Shown one piece after another: positions 28,664 to 36,250 of a stretch of DNA of 64,000 bases. The position numbers and the translations under genes are program-made. Each line of letters begins with the position of its first letter. The first letter of the stretch is position 1. The notes below the pieces were generated by a model, which ran no database searches, was not told where the DNA came from, and worked only from the letters and a program-made list of their open reading frames with translations. This stretch comes from Candidatus [Bacteroides] periocalifornicus (GTDB lineage Bacteria; Bacteroidota; Bacteroidia; Bacteroidales; CAJPTX01), in assembly GCA_001421095.1 (NCBI GenBank), contig LIIK01000008.1:1-64000 (forward strand). Reading direction: 5' to 3'.

Positions 28664-29839
28664 ATGCCCATTCCGCAGTCCATTTTTCGCTACGCGCAGG
28701 CCGTGCGGCGCCGTGTGCATGCCCACCCAGAGCTCTCTGCGCAGGAGTGGCATACCGCCTCCTACTTGCAGGCAGAGCTCGAGGCGTTGGGGTGGAGCCT
28801 GGTTACCATTCCTGATACCCCTAGCTTTCTCGCGGTGTGGAATCCTAGAGGCGAGCGCTTTATTGGCTACCGTGCCGAACTCGATGCGCTCCCCATAGCC
28901 GAGGCTACAGACCTGCCCTACGCCAGCGAAAATGCAGGAATCATGCATGCCTGCGGGCATGATATGCACATGGCCATCGCTATGGGGTTGGCCAAGATGC
29001 TCGCCGAGGGCAGCGCGATATTGCCCACCGGGGACGATACCGCATCTTACGGCGTGGTGCTGGTGTTTGAATCGTCTGAGGAGCTTCTCCCCGGGGGGGC
29101 GCCTGCCATATTGTCCAGCTCAGAATTCGCCCGCTACCGCCCCCAGTCTATTTTCGCCTTCCACGCCGATCCATCGCTCGCCACGGGGCAGATAGGGTTT
29201 CACCCAGGGCCATTCATGGCATCGTGCGATGAGCTCTACATTACCGTGTCGGGGCAGGGTGGGCATGGCGCCATGCCGCATCTTACCACCGATCCAGTGC
29301 TGGCCGCAGCGCAAGTGATAGTGGCGCTGCAGGCCGTGAGGGCGCGCATGCTGCCGCCTTTCACCCCGAGCGTGCTCACCATAGGCAGAGTAGAGGCGTT
29401 GGGGGCGACGAACGTGATACCCCACCAGGTGAAGATGCAGGGAACTTTCCGCACGCATGACGAGGAGGTGCGTAGGCAGGCGCACGCGCGCATTGCCACC
29501 GTGGCAGAGCGGGTGGCAGAATCAATGGGCAATACCGCCCAGGTTGAGATACGGCATGGGTACCCCGTGCTGGTGAATGCGCCGGAGCTTTGCCAGTCTG
29601 TAAGGCAGATGCTCAGTGCCGAGTGCGAGAATGCCGAGTGCGTGGAGGTGCCAATGCGCATGACGGCTGACGATTTTGCCTACTATGCCCAGCAGATTCC
29701 CGGGCTTTACCTTCGCCTGGGAGTGGGGGTAGGGGCAGGGCTGCACACCTCGGCCTTCAGCCCCGACGAGCAGGCGCTGGGGGTGGCGCTCTCAGCCCTG
29801 CAAGTACTGTGCCGCCACCCAGAGCGCTGGGGGAGTTAG
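28664..29839 (+). CDS. M20 family amidohydrolase (N-acyl amino acid/hippurate type)
   Basis: A 391-residue zinc hydrolase of peptidase family M20D. Metal and catalytic motifs include GYRAELDALPI, MHACGHDMHMAIAMG, FESSEELLPGGA (general-base glutamate), FAFHADPSLATG and, near the end, GLHTSAF. A dimerisation insert covers about 190-305 (GHGAMPH). The likely reaction is removal of an acyl group from an N-acyl amino acid. The start at 28664 (MPIPQSIFRYAQAVRRRVHAHPEL) fits the family; the frame is open to 28532 but that extension looks non-coding. Confidence 0.9.
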   Translation: MPIPQSIFRYAQAVRRRVHAHPELSAQEWHTASYLQAELEALGWSLVTIPDTPSFLAVWNPRGERFIGYRAELDALPIAEATDLPYASENAGIMHACGHDMHMAIAMGLAKMLAEGSAILPTGDDTASYGVVLVFESSEELLPGGAPAILSSSEFARYRPQSIFAFHADPSLATGQIGFHPGPFMASCDELYITVSGQGGHGAMPHLTTDPVLAAAQVIVALQAVRARMLPPFTPSVLTIGRVEALGATNVIPHQVKMQGTFRTHDEEVRRQAHARIATVAERVAESMGNTAQVEIRHGYPVLVNAPELCQSVRQMLSAECENAECVEVPMRMTADDFAYYAQQIPGLYLRLGVGVGAGLHTSAFSPDEQALGVALSALQVLCRHPERWGS

Positions 29840-29890
29840 GCGGTCCAGGGAGGGATGGTGGAGCGCGGGTGAACGGTGCCAACCAACCTT

Positions 29891-29921
29891 TTTGCCCAGT
29901 GTGAAAATATTTGTAGCTTTG
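29891..29921 (+). promoter_or_regulatory. Well-spaced -33/-7 promoter of the MarC-like gene
   Basis: TTTG at 29891-29894 and TAGCTTTG at 29914-29921 are separated by 19 nt, the consensus spacing for Bacteroidota sigma-ABfr promoters. The gene starts 150 bp downstream. Confidence 0.65.
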
Positions 29922-30070
29922 CAGCCTGATTTTCCGCCAAGAGAGCTGAATGCAACGCAAGGAGGCATCGCACCCCACAATGCGCCACCCGTGCAGGCCG
30001 TGATTGGTTGAGAATCCTGAAAATTCGAATAGGTAGTTAAAGGCTCATTTTTACATTCTTGCAATTCGCC

Positions 30071-30679
30071 ATGTTTGACATTTCAACCTTCATATCCCAC
30101 GCGCTCAGCGGGTTCGTTATTCTCTTCGCCATCATCGATATCACGGGGGCTGTGCCAGTGGTGGTGAGCATGCTAGAGCGCGGGCAGACCTACAAGCCGC
30201 TCATAGTGGTAATCGCCTCCCTGGCGTTCTACATCGCGTTTTTCTACCTTGGGCAGGCGATCCTGAAGTTCCTGGGGGTCGATTTCACCTCGTTTGCCAT
30301 AGCGGGCGCCCTGGTGCTGCTCGCGATGGCCATGGAGATGATATTTGACATCACCATATTCAAGGATACCAACCATACGGGCGATGCCACCTTTGTGCCG
30401 TTGGTATTCCCCCTCATTGCAGGGCCGGGCTCCATCACCACCATCCTTGCCTTCAAAACCCAGTTCTCCAACGCGGAGATCCTAGCCGCCGTGCTGCTCA
30501 ATCTGCTGGTGGTCTACCTGGTGCTGAAGAATGTCTACCTGGTTCAGAAATTCTTGGGTAAGGCGGGCGTGTACGCGCTACGGAAGTTTTTCGGGATCAT
30601 CCTCTTGGCAACGAGCTCTAAGATGCTTATCGAAAATCTCTCCAAGATCATCGCGCAGGTTAGCGGTGCTGGGGAGTAG
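30071..30679 (+). CDS. MarC family integral membrane protein
   Basis: A 202-residue membrane protein with six predicted helices of the MarC/UPF0056 family. Signature stretches are FAIIDITGAVPVVVSML, ALVLLAMAMEMIF, and FVPLVFPLIAGPGSITTILAF. The transported substrate is not established for the family; the multiple-antibiotic-resistance name is historical. The ATG at 30071 is preferred to that at 30059. A terminator follows. Confidence 0.9.
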   Translation: MFDISTFISHALSGFVILFAIIDITGAVPVVVSMLERGQTYKPLIVVIASLAFYIAFFYLGQAILKFLGVDFTSFAIAGALVLLAMAMEMIFDITIFKDTNHTGDATFVPLVFPLIAGPGSITTILAFKTQFSNAEILAAVLLNLLVVYLVLKNVYLVQKFLGKAGVYALRKFFGIILLATSSKMLIENLSKIIAQVSGAGE

Positions 30680-30704
30680 AGGCTTTCATGTGGAATTTCT
30701 ATAG

Positions 30705-30727
30705 GGCGGCGTGGGCCGCCTTTTTTT
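30705..30727 (+). terminator. Rho-independent terminator after the MarC-like gene
   Basis: GGCGGC pairs with GCCGCC around a 4-nt loop, followed by seven T. Confidence 0.85.
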
Positions 30728-30748
30728 GTGCGCGGTGTGAGACATCTG

Positions 30749-30898
30749 CAAAAGGCCCGTATGGTTTTAATCTTTTACAGGAGGGCTTTCCTCTTCTTGC
30801 AAATAAATAGGTTTTAATCAATCACTTCCATTTCTCGAAGACCGTAGCGACACGGCGTGCCGCGTCGTTCATGTGATTTTGGCAGAGGTCTTGGTGTG
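30749..30898 (-). mobile_element. MITE-like element, one-ended copy
   Basis: The interior (AAAAGGCCCGTATGG, CTTTTACAGGAGGGC, GGTTTTAATCA) and one end (CTCGAAGACCGTAGCGAC plus palindrome) are present; the other terminal palindrome is missing. It runs on into TTTTGGCAGAGGTCTT, a flank shared by several copies. Confidence 0.6.
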
Positions 30899-30904
30899 GC
30901 ATTG

Positions 30905-31025
30905 TTAGGGCGGGTACTCGGGAGGCGGGCAACTCTCGGCCCGCCCCTACAGCTCCGCTCCTACCCAGGACGTAGTAGCCAATCTCGTTATTTGATAGAA
31001 ATGCGGTTCTCTGCAGCAAAGCACA
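30905..31025 (+). repeat. Dispersed repeat family 2, copy
   Basis: Starts TTGTTAGGGCGGGTACTCG and ends TGATAGAAATGCGGTTCTC, matching the copies at 18-118 and 33794-33935. Together with REP fragments at about 31075-31100 and 31200-31236 it fills the gene-free stretch 30728-31395. Confidence 0.65.
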
Positions 31026-31395
31026 CGTAAGCGAAGCGGCGCGCTTAAAATTGCGAAGCGGCAGATTTAATATCACGACGCGGCACGCCACGTCGCTACA
31101 AATACGGACCCGTCCCTACAGCATCTCCCCTGCCAAGATCCCCAAGGTAGGGATGGATATCCAATGCATGGGAGCACTGCAACCCATAGAAAGATGCGGC
31201 GCGCTGCGTCTTTTAAACGGGTTTTGCAGAGGTCTTTGTGTATAGTCTGGCCTGTCGCTCCCCCTGCGCGCATCTACGCCTATCTTGCGGGGGTATTTAG
31301 GGGCAGGCCGAAAGTTGCCAGCCCACCCCGTTCCTGCGCGTACCCTTCCACCATCCCATCTGCCCTTTCGTCCTACCAACCTCGTACCAACCTCC

Positions 31396-31482
31396 TACCA
31401 ACCCCGTACCTCCGTCGCTTCAAGTTCGGGTTTCGCCTTAGACGAAACCCGAACTTATAGCGACGGAGGTACGGGGTTGGTA
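31396..31482. repeat. 87-nt near-perfect inverted repeat (large hairpin)
   Basis: Arms 31396-31419 and 31459-31482 pair over 24 bp; after a 2-nt mismatch, 31422-31435 and 31443-31456 pair over 14 bp, leaving a 7-nt loop. Just left are two or three tandem TACCAACCTC units of 11-12 bp. There is no T tract on either side, so it is not a standard terminator. It lies in a repeat-rich gap and encodes no protein. Confidence 0.9.
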
Positions 31483-31713
31483 CGGCGAAGGTGCGGCCCA
31501 TGTGTAGCCCAAGTGTGGGGATGGAGTAGGGGTATTTCATGTTCTACCGATTGAAAATAGAGCAGTTTTCGCTATAATTGAAAGATTTTCCTTTTAATAG
31601 GTTATATTTGTATTGAATTGGTAAACAGTTTGTTAGATTTATCATCGAGGATTTTCTTGAATCCTGTTGGAAATTTTCTGGGGTTGTGGGGTACAAATCC
31701 CGGATATCCGCGC

Positions 31714-31721
31714 TATCTTTG
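31714..31721 (+). promoter_or_regulatory. TATCTTTG promoter box upstream of the DUF6266-like gene
   Basis: Fits TAnnTTTG and is followed by GCGGC as in other copies of the box. It lies 189 bp before the gene; a repeat fragment (31781-31890) sits between. Confidence 0.5.
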
Positions 31722-31780
31722 CGGCAAAGTTAACCAGGAGATCTCTGCGAAATCCCCCCAATCATCCGCGTTATCGGTGG

Positions 31781-31890
31781 TCGCTACGTGGCGTGCCGCG
31801 TCTCGATTAGATCCATCGCATCGTAATTGGGCGTGTGGCGTTGCGATTAGTTGCGCCGCATCGTTTAAATGGATTTTTGCAGAGGTCTTA
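31781..31890. repeat. REP-like palindrome with TTTTTGCAGAGGTCTT tail
   Basis: Contains a near-palindrome at 31786-31803, degenerate repeats of it, and the flank sequence that follows MITE ends elsewhere (30866-30898, 35540-35562, 41683-41715). It appears inserted between the promoter box and the gene. Confidence 0.5.
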
Positions 31891-31909
31891 CCCCATCATT
31901 CCTAGCATC

Positions 31910-32680
31910 ATGGCGATAGCAATACCCCATCAGCCCCGTTACCGAGACCACAGCCTGCCGATCTATTACCTTTGTGGCGAGCAGGTGCGCATACGCCGTC
32001 GGCCTACGCAGATCCGCGATCCACGCAGCGAGGCGCAGAAGGCGCAGCGGTTACGATTCAAGGTGGCCTCCCACTTTCTGGCGCCGTTCAAATCGTTCGT
32101 GCAGAAGGGCTTTGAGCCGCTTGAGAAGGAGAATTTCCGCCAGGTGGGGGCGTATCAGCAGGCCTTGAGCCACCTGCTGGGGTACGCCATACAGCAGCAG
32201 GGTGACGTGGTGAAGGTTGATACCCAAAAGGTTGTACTATCTGAGGGGCGGAAAAACCCTATGGACACTGTGCAGGCTTCGGTGGCTAGCGGCATGCTGC
32301 GGGTGCGGTGGTCGGGTACGTTACCTAAGAAATGCAGCCTGGTACTGGTGGCCGCCCTGAACAGGGCAACCGGCGAGGTGCTGTGCCGGGAGCTGGAGGC
32401 TGGGGAGCTGGGCGATGGATTCGCGCTGAAGGTTCCTGACGATTGGAACGGCGCGGCGTTGGATCTCTGGCTAGCCCCGTGGCACAGCGGGAATCGTGGG
32501 CGTTTTGATTCGATCCACGTGGTGGTAGATGGGGTGCAGCCCGCTGGGCAAGAATTCCTCTGCGCGCATTTGAAGGACCTGATTCCCAACCGTAAGGGCA
32601 GCTCTATTCGGATAGCCTCTGAGCTCAGACGCCGCATTCTCATCCCTGATTTCTACACAGGCCGACGACGACGGCGGTGA
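31910..32680 (+). CDS. DUF6266-like protein
   Basis: A 256-residue protein from the ATG at 31910 (MAIAIPHQPRYRDHSLPIYY). The block RIRRRPTQIRDPRSEAQKAQ followed by a basic helical region resembles DUF6266 proteins of Bacteroidota, and the second half (about 120-230) looks like an all-beta domain. The C-terminus is strongly basic (GRRRRR). No signal peptide is visible. The function is unknown. A frameshifted 5' remnant of a paralogue lies at 42828-42909, so this family has been duplicated in the genome. Confidence 0.72.
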   Translation: MAIAIPHQPRYRDHSLPIYYLCGEQVRIRRRPTQIRDPRSEAQKAQRLRFKVASHFLAPFKSFVQKGFEPLEKENFRQVGAYQQALSHLLGYAIQQQGDVVKVDTQKVVLSEGRKNPMDTVQASVASGMLRVRWSGTLPKKCSLVLVAALNRATGEVLCRELEAGELGDGFALKVPDDWNGAALDLWLAPWHSGNRGRFDSIHVVVDGVQPAGQEFLCAHLKDLIPNRKGSSIRIASELRRRILIPDFYTGRRRRR

Positions 32681-32904
32681 GACGCGCCCGCTTTACGCGT
32701 CTTGGCGATACGATTCTTACGTCCCAATCGTTATACAATGTTAGGGTAGGGCGAGCGAGCGTGTTGCGCGGTATCGCCCGTACCAAGATTGTAGGAACAG
32801 ACATCGTCAATTTGGGAATGCGTTTTTCCTCTAGATTTTAAGATCTAGGATTCGGGAATCTGCGGATAATTCAACGATATCGGGAATTACTCAACCATCC
32901 CGCT
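32681..32904. repeat. Gap with degenerate family-2 repeat
   Basis: About 32742-32818 resembles repeat family 2 (TGTTAGGGTAGGGCGAGC ... TACCAAGATTG). No other feature is supported. Confidence 0.45.
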
Positions 32905-33519
32905 ATGAAGTGTGCCCAGTGGCTATACGGTTTGGTGCTGGTGTGCGTTTTGAGCTCGGTGTGCACCACGGCATCGGCGCAAGATTCTGTGCCGGTGGAG
33001 TTTGGAGGGCGGGTGCTGCCCGCCTACGTAGAGAATGGCGACACCATCCCCTACGAGCACATATTCGAGGTGGTGATAGTGCCGCGACGCACCTTTCGGA
33101 ATGAGCGCGAGCTGCGGGCTTACAGGCGGATGATAGCCAACCTGAAGAAGGTCTACCCGTACGCGCAGGAGGCCAAGCGCCTGCTCCGCGAGATGGATTC
33201 GGTGTACGGGAGCCTCGATTCTCGCATGGCGCGCTCCCGCTACGCTTCTCAGATGGAGCGGAAGCTGAACCGGCAATTTGAGAAGCAGATCCGCAACCTC
33301 ACCTACTCGCAGGGGCGCATGCTCATCAAGCTCATCAACCGGGAGACGGGGCGCACGACCTACGATATCATCAAGCAGTTTCGCGGTGGTCTCTCGGCGG
33401 GGTTCTGGCAGATTATCGCCAAGATGTTCGGGTCAGACCTCAAGTCGGGCTTCGACCCCGTGGAGGAGGATCGCATTCTGAATGAGCTCATCATACTCTA
33501 CGAGCACGGGCAGCTGTAG
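32905..33519 (+). CDS. DUF4294 domain-containing protein
   Basis: A 204-residue protein with a cleavable signal peptide (about 1-25, ending TASAQ). The mature part matches DUF4294 of Bacteroidota: GDTIPYEHIFEVVIVPRR, RRMIANLKKVYPYAQEAKRLL and RQFEKQIRNLTYSQGRMLIKLI, a mostly helical, basic domain. The function is unknown; an exported, cell-envelope location is likely. A tRNA gene follows 65 bp later with its own promoter box. Confidence 0.88.
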   Translation: MKCAQWLYGLVLVCVLSSVCTTASAQDSVPVEFGGRVLPAYVENGDTIPYEHIFEVVIVPRRTFRNERELRAYRRMIANLKKVYPYAQEAKRLLREMDSVYGSLDSRMARSRYASQMERKLNRQFEKQIRNLTYSQGRMLIKLINRETGRTTYDIIKQFRGGLSAGFWQIIAKMFGSDLKSGFDPVEEDRILNELIILYEHGQL

Positions 33520-33558
33520 GGGCGTGATGAAGAATTTGGTGGGTATGGAAAAAGTGCC

Positions 33559-33566
33559 TACCTTTG
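33559..33566 (+). promoter_or_regulatory. TACCTTTG promoter box of the tRNA gene
   Basis: The -7 element lies 18 bp before the tRNA 5' end, an ideal position for a tRNA promoter, and supports this box as the genome's promoter motif. Confidence 0.7.
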
Positions 33567-33584
33567 CAGTCGGATTCTTGAGGG

Positions 33585-33658
33585 GGCGAGGTAGCTCAGC
33601 TGGTTAGAGCGCATGATTCATAATCATGAGGTCGGCGGTTCAATCCCGCCTCTCGCTA
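33585..33658 (+). tRNA. tRNA-Met (CAT anticodon)
   Basis: A full cloverleaf can be drawn: acceptor GGCGAGG with TCTCGCT (two wobble pairs), D arm GCTC...GAGC, anticodon stem CATGA/TCATG with loop TTCATAA (anticodon CAT at 33619-33621), and T arm GGCGG/CCGCC with loop TTCAATC. CCA is not encoded. The anticodon stem lacks the GGG/CCC pairs of initiator tRNA, so elongator Met is most likely; an Ile tRNA with lysidine cannot be excluded. Confidence 0.93.
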
Positions 33659-33793
33659 CGACATGTGTTTTGGTGAAACAATGGGGAAGAGGGAGGCTTT
33701 CGGGTCTCTCTTTTCCTTTTTTTGCGGGTAGCGCCTTGCATTGGGGGCAGCATCGCTACCAACCCCGAGTCCCCGTTTGGGAGGGCACGCGGC

Positions 33794-33935
33794 ATTGTTA
33801 GGGCGGGCACTTTGGGGTGGGCCGGCGCATGCGGGGTAGGCGGGCACTCGCTACGCTCGGCACCGCCCCTACCAAGAACGCGATGGCAAATCTCGACAAT
33901 TGATAGAAATGGGATTCTCCGCTGCGAAACCTTAT
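33794..33935 (+). repeat. Dispersed repeat family 2, copy
   Basis: Begins CATTGTTAGGGCGGGCACT, includes CTACGCTCGGCACCGCCCCT and ACCAAGAACGCGATGGCAAA, and ends TAGAAATGGGATTCTC. It directly abuts a MITE-like copy on its right. Confidence 0.7.
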
Positions 33936-33937
33936 AA

Positions 33938-34139
33938 ACGACGCGGCACGCCGCGTCGCTACCTTCTTCGAGAAATGGGATTGCTTGATTGAAACCCGTT
34001 TACCCGTAAGAGAGGGAAAGCCTCCATAAAGATTGAACCCATACGGGTCTTTTGCAGCGGTCTCCCTTTTGGAATCCGGCGGTTTGAAACCTATTCTCCC
34101 GTTCCCCAAAGGACGTAGCGACGCGGCGTGCCGCATCGT
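33938..34139. mobile_element. MITE-like element, complete copy
   Basis: Both ends carry the palindrome plus inverted flanks (TCGCTACCTTCTTCG at left, AAAGGACGTAGCGAC at right). Its interior runs in the opposite orientation to the copy at 26762. The remaining gap to 34288 shows only GC-rich non-coding sequence. Confidence 0.75.
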
Positions 34140-34288
34140 TTAATTACAGGTGCGGCGTTTTTGCCCTGGCGGGGGCGCGCCGCCCCCGAGGCTGGGCGTG
34201 GGCTGCTCTTTCCCCTTTTTGCGTTGGGATGGTACAGCGCGGAATTTTGCGAGAGGTCTTAATCCTTGGTATTCTCATGTAGAATGGC

Positions 34289-34296
34289 TACCTTTG
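34289..34296 (+). promoter_or_regulatory. TACCTTTG promoter box of the parA-like gene
   Basis: It lies 24 bp before the ATG, with TTGG at 34266-34269 spaced 19 nt upstream as a -33 element. Confidence 0.65.
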
Positions 34297-34320
34297 CCCC
34301 AATCATAATACCGTTCGCCT

Positions 34321-35115
34321 ATGGCTCGGACTTTGGCTCTGCTGAACAACAAGGGGGGGACAGGAAAAACCACCACTACCCTAGGGCTCGGTGCGGCGTT
34401 AGCCCGACGACGGCAGCGCGTGCTGCTCATAGATCTCGATAGTCAGCGAAACCTCTCGGCGGCCTTTACGCTCCCCGAGGGCTACACGGGCATAGGCCAT
34501 GCGCTAGTGGATAGCCTACCGCTACACGAGGCGATGGTGAAGGTGGACAAGCAGCTCTGGGTGCTGGGCTCTACGCCAGCGCTGGTGGATTATGAGTACC
34601 AGCTGAGCCATGAGCCCGGGCGGGAGTTCATACTGCGTGAGGCCTTGGCGCCATTGCAGAGCGAATTCGACTTCATCCTGCTGGACTGCGCTCCTAGCCT
34701 GGGTACGCTTACCGTGAATGCGCTCACAGCTGCGGACGGATTCATAGTGCCGATGCAGGCGGAGAATTTCGCCTTTCTGGGGCTAGACCGAATCCTAGAG
34801 ACTGCCGATAAGGCCAAGCGGAGAATGAATCCCAAGCTGGAGCTGGAGGGTATTCTCTTCGTGAAGCTGAATCCCCGCACCACGTTCTCCAAGGCTGTAG
34901 TGCAGAGCTTGGCCAAGGATCCTCGCACGGCGGGGAGGGTCTTCCACACCTACATTCGGCAGGATATTGCGCTTATGGAGTGCTCGGCATTCCAGAAAAG
35001 CGTGTTTGAGTACGCCCCCAGCAGCAATGGGGCGCATGATTACGCAGACCTAGCCCGTGAGTTACTGCAGCGCACGGGTGACCAGAGTGGTAAGCATAAC
35101 CTTGAGGAGAAGTAG
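34321..35115 (+). CDS. ParA family ATPase
   Basis: A 264-residue ParA/Soj-type ATPase. The deviant Walker A motif is at 10-19 (NKGGTGKTTT), followed by LLIDLDSQRNLS and the Walker B-like FILLDCAPS. There is no N-terminal DNA-binding extension. A small gene follows 2 bp later in place of a parB gene, so this is not the classical chromosomal parAB pair. The protein resembles partition ATPases of plasmids and conjugative elements. Repeats flank the pair on both sides, suggesting a remnant of a mobile replicon or an orphan positioning system. Confidence 0.88.
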   Translation: MARTLALLNNKGGTGKTTTTLGLGAALARRRQRVLLIDLDSQRNLSAAFTLPEGYTGIGHALVDSLPLHEAMVKVDKQLWVLGSTPALVDYEYQLSHEPGREFILREALAPLQSEFDFILLDCAPSLGTLTVNALTAADGFIVPMQAENFAFLGLDRILETADKAKRRMNPKLELEGILFVKLNPRTTFSKAVVQSLAKDPRTAGRVFHTYIRQDIALMECSAFQKSVFEYAPSSNGAHDYADLARELLQRTGDQSGKHNLEEK

Positions 35116-35117
35116 AT

Positions 35118-35360
35118 ATGGCCAAGAAGAGACGCCCTGCCCTGACCGATATTCAGGATGCTCTCCATGCGCAGACCCGCTACCTTACGGGAGGTGAAGC
35201 GTCATTACCCCTCTCGGCAGATTCGCTGCACAAGCTCCAGGTGCTGGCAGAGTACCAGGGCACTACGGTGGAGGCGCTGCTGCAGCTCGCGGTAGATGAC
35301 CTCCTCTCGCTGCGCGCCAGGCAGCTGAAGGCCGCCATGGACGAGCGGGGCGAGGCGTGA
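35118..35360 (+). CDS. Small ParA-partner protein, probable ribbon-helix-helix type
   Basis: An 80-residue basic protein starting 2 bp after the parA-like stop. The second half (about 32-65, LPLSADSLHKLQVLAEYQGTT then VEALLQLAVDDLL) has the strand-helix-helix pattern of a ribbon-helix-helix DNA binder, with a basic N-terminus. By analogy with ParA plus small RHH centromere-binding proteins, it could bind a partition site and stimulate the ATPase. That role is inferred from context, not from a recognised family. Confidence 0.7.
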   Translation: MAKKRRPALTDIQDALHAQTRYLTGGEASLPLSADSLHKLQVLAEYQGTTVEALLQLAVDDLLSLRARQLKAAMDERGEA

Positions 35361-35718
35361 TCGGCGCGCCTCCTGCTGGGATCATCGGCGAGCGTTGCTA
35401 TTGCGATCTGGGTAGGGGAGGTGCCGAGCGCAGCGAGTGCCCTCCCTAATGCATCGTGGCGTGCCGCGTCGCGGTTACATTAATGTTGCGTCGCAATTAT
35501 TAATGCCGCATCGCAATTCTACGCGTGCCGCGTCGTTTATGTGGTTTTTGCCGAGGTCTTGGATGGTATGCGCGGGGAGGAGATGGGCGGGGGAATCTTC
35601 GCGTTGCGAAGACCCCGCCCCTACAGTCGGCATTGCGAGGAGATCGTTGCGGGGTATGCCGCACCGACCATCGTGTACGCCCACATAGGCATCAACGGGA
35701 GCGGCGAATGGGCGGATA
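35361..35718. repeat. Gap with family-2 and family-3 repeat fragments
   Basis: About 35393-35448 resembles repeat family 2. From about 35562 (TGGATGGTATGCGCGG ... GGGCGGGGGAATCTTCGCG) it matches 41715-41790. No gene is supported. Confidence 0.55.
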
Positions 35719-35922
35719 ACGACGCGGCACGCCGCATCGCTACGTCCTCCGGGAAACGGGGAAATAGGATTTAAACCATCGTATTCCAAAAGGGGACTCC
35801 TCTGCAAAAGGCCTGTAGGGGTCAATCTTTTTTAAAGGATTCTTTCCCTTCTTGCGCGTAAATAGGTTTCAATCAGGCAATTCCATTTCTCGAAGACCGT
35901 AGCGACGCGGCGTGCCGCGTCG
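35719..35922. mobile_element. MITE-like element, complete copy
   Basis: Both terminal palindromes with inverted flanks are present, one base changed at the left end. It is preceded by GGCGGATAACG, a flank shared with the copies at 41851 and 42095. Confidence 0.75.
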
Positions 35923-35925
35923 GTT

Positions 35926-36060
35926 ATAAAAACCGTGGGTTTCTATGGGTGGCGCGGAATGCGCATGGAGGCGGCGGCAATGGCAACATGTGGCTCGCAA
36001 TGCGACACGCAATGGTATCCCCGCAAACGCCGACTGTAGGGTGCGGGGTCTTCGCGGTCC
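35926..36060 (+). repeat. Dispersed repeat family 3, copy 1
   Basis: A ~135-bp block (TATAAAAACCGTGG ... GGCGGCGGCAATGGC ... CGCAAACGCCGACTGTAGGG) repeated at about 42431-42560. A solo REP-like palindrome follows at 36110-36133. Confidence 0.7.
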
Positions 36061-36109
36061 GCGCGAAGATTTCCCCGCCCGTTGTCACCATGCGCCGCTG
36101 CGGCGTTTG

Positions 36110-36133
36110 TAGCGACGTGGCGTGCCGCGTCGC
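36110..36133 (+). repeat. Solo REP-like palindrome
   Basis: Same 24-bp unit as at 27114 and 48337, with core GACGTGGCGTGCCGCGTC. Confidence 0.55.
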
Positions 36134-36198
36134 AATTCTTAGCATCCTGCCGGTAGCGGCGTTCATTTTTTCTATTTCGCCATTTCTTTCGAAATGTC

Positions 36199-36206
36199 TA
36201 CCTTTG
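36199..36206 (+). promoter_or_regulatory. TACCTTTG promoter box of the zinc-ribbon/SPFH cluster
   Basis: It lies 45 bp before the ATG at 36251, which favours that start over the one at 36221. Confidence 0.6.
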
Positions 36207-36250
36207 CAGGAGATTAGGCAGTGTTGCGGCAATTCTCATCGGAAAGCAAA

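Noticed and set aside
31340..31500. CRISPR array at the tandem TACCAACC units and large hairpin
   Set aside because: Units are only 11-12 bp without unique spacers, and no cas gene is nearby.
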